From an uncultured beta proteobacterium (GTDB taxonomy: Bacteria; Pseudomonadota; Gammaproteobacteria; Burkholderiales; Burkholderiaceae_C): DNA of 13,586 nucleotides. The notes under the pieces are model-generated. The model ran no database searches. It was not told where the DNA came from and was given only the letters and a program-made list of their open reading frames with translations. How positions within the stretch are numbered: position 1 is the first letter of the stretch; the number at the start of each line of letters is the position of its first letter. Position numbers and translations under genes: made by a program. The stretch spans positions 1 to 13,586 of the forward strand of contig CAIQEX010000360.1 in NCBI GenBank assembly GCA_903870955.1, in the 5' to 3' direction. Shown piece by piece: positions 13,053-13,586 of the stretch.

Positions 13053-13586
13053 ATGAACCGTATCAGTAGAAAACTAATAGTTGCGTGGACCTCTGTCGGC
13101 CTGCGTTTTTTGCCGTTTGCCGATGTGGCCACGGCGGATTTACCCTTGTCGCGATTGCTGCGACTATCCCTGTTTCAAGTGTCCGTCGGCATGGCCATCG
13201 TGCTGCTGATCGGCACACTCAACCGCGTCATGATTGTCGAGCTGAAGGTGCCCACGGCCCTGGTCTCGGTGATGGTCGGTTTGCCCCTTTTCTTTGCGCC
13301 GCTGCGCGCCCTGATTGGCTTTCGGTCGGATAAACATTCCTCCGAGTTGGGGTGGCGGCGCGTGCCCTATATCTGGATGGGCACCATGCTGCAGTTCGGC
13401 GGCTTTGCCATCATGCCGTTTGCCTTGCTGGTGCTCTCCGGTGGCGGCAACGCCTCCCAGGCACCGGCCTGGGTCGGCCATCTAGGCGCCGGTGTGGCCT
13501 TTTTGCTGGTGGGTGCGGGACTGCACACCACGCAAACGGTGGGCCTGGCGCTGGCCACCGATCTGGCCCAACCCGAGTCGCGCCCC
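13053..13586 (+). CDS. pucC: PucC/LhaA-family light-harvesting assembly protein, 5' part
   Basis: The first 178 residues of a major-facilitator-like membrane protein of the PucC/LhaA/Bch2 family, cut by the right edge of the window. These proteins are needed for assembly of LH2 (PucC) or LH1 (LhaA), possibly delivering bacteriochlorophyll or chaperoning the antenna peptides. Visible are the N-terminal L-R-F-L-P-F-A-D, a first hydrophobic span with L-I-G-T-L-N-R-V-M-I-V-E-L, the loop F-R-S-D-K-H-S-S-E-L-G-W-R-R-V-P-Y-I-W-M-G-T and L-Q-F-G-G-F-A-I-M-P-F-A-L-L, all typical of the family. The ATG at 13053 lacks a clear Shine-Dalgarno. Placement directly after pucBA favours the name pucC, but lhaA cannot be excluded from this fragment. 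Confidence 0.85.
   Translation, partial: MNRISRKLIVAWTSVGLRFLPFADVATADLPLSRLLRLSLFQVSVGMAIVLLIGTLNRVMIVELKVPTALVSVMVGLPLFFAPLRALIGFRSDKHSSELGWRRVPYIWMGTMLQFGGFAIMPFALLVLSGGGNASQAPAWVGHLGAGVAFLLVGAGLHTTQTVGLALATDLAQPESRP

Noticed and set aside
1..13586. CRISPR arrays, tRNA/rRNA genes, insertion sequences, integrases, attachment sites
   Set aside because: I saw no regularly spaced direct repeats, no tRNA-like cloverleaf, no transposase-like frame and no terminal inverted repeats; the window is filled by photosynthesis genes.

Overview
The window is a continuous, all plus-strand stretch of a purple-bacterial photosynthesis gene cluster. It encodes anoxygenic phototrophy with bacteriochlorophyll a, spheroidene-series carotenoids, an LH1-reaction-centre core with a tetraheme cytochrome, and a peripheral LH2 antenna. 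The crtF-bchCXYZ-puf-crtADC-puc order, the PufC cytochrome, the Ala/Pro-rich tails on both antenna alpha polypeptides and the moderately high GC all point to a betaproteobacterium of the Rhodoferax/Rubrivivax type (Burkholderiales). This assignment is inferred from gene content and resemblance; no search was run.

Layout. 1-502: 3' part of crtF. 503-558: short promoter region with a CrtJ/PpsR-type TGT-N12-ACA box. 559-5550: bchC, bchX, bchY and bchZ, which overlap each other by 1-4 bases. 5551-5712: leader with two RNA hairpins and no pufQ. 5713-9289: pufB, an unrecognised 74-residue membrane protein gene, pufA, a strong intercistronic hairpin, then pufL, pufM and pufC. 9324-12494: crtA, crtD and crtC, with crtD and crtC overlapping heavily. 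12495-12612: gap with three consecutive inverted repeats. 12613-12985: pucB and pucA. 12986-13052: another strong hairpin. 13053-end: start of a pucC/lhaA-type assembly factor, cut by the window edge.

How the genes work together. BchX/Y/Z and BchC carry chlorophyllide a towards bacteriochlorophyllide a. CrtC, CrtD, CrtF and CrtA build the methoxylated and ketolated carotenoids (spheroidene to spheroidenone). PufL/M form the reaction centre, PufC re-reduces the special pair, PufB/A form LH1 and PucB/A form LH2, with the PucC-type protein probably helping antenna assembly. Close spacing suggests long read-through transcripts from the bchC promoter, with RNA hairpins setting antenna-to-reaction-centre ratios.

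Most unusual points: (1) a 74-codon single-span membrane protein gene inserted exactly between LH1 beta and LH1 alpha, where pufB and pufA are normally adjacent; (2) an LH2 alpha subunit with Phe44-Leu45 instead of the Tyr/Trp pair that hydrogen-bonds the B850 acetyl groups, which predicts a blue-shifted B800-820-type LH2; (3) crtC has no ordinary start near its conserved domain and probably begins deep inside crtD.
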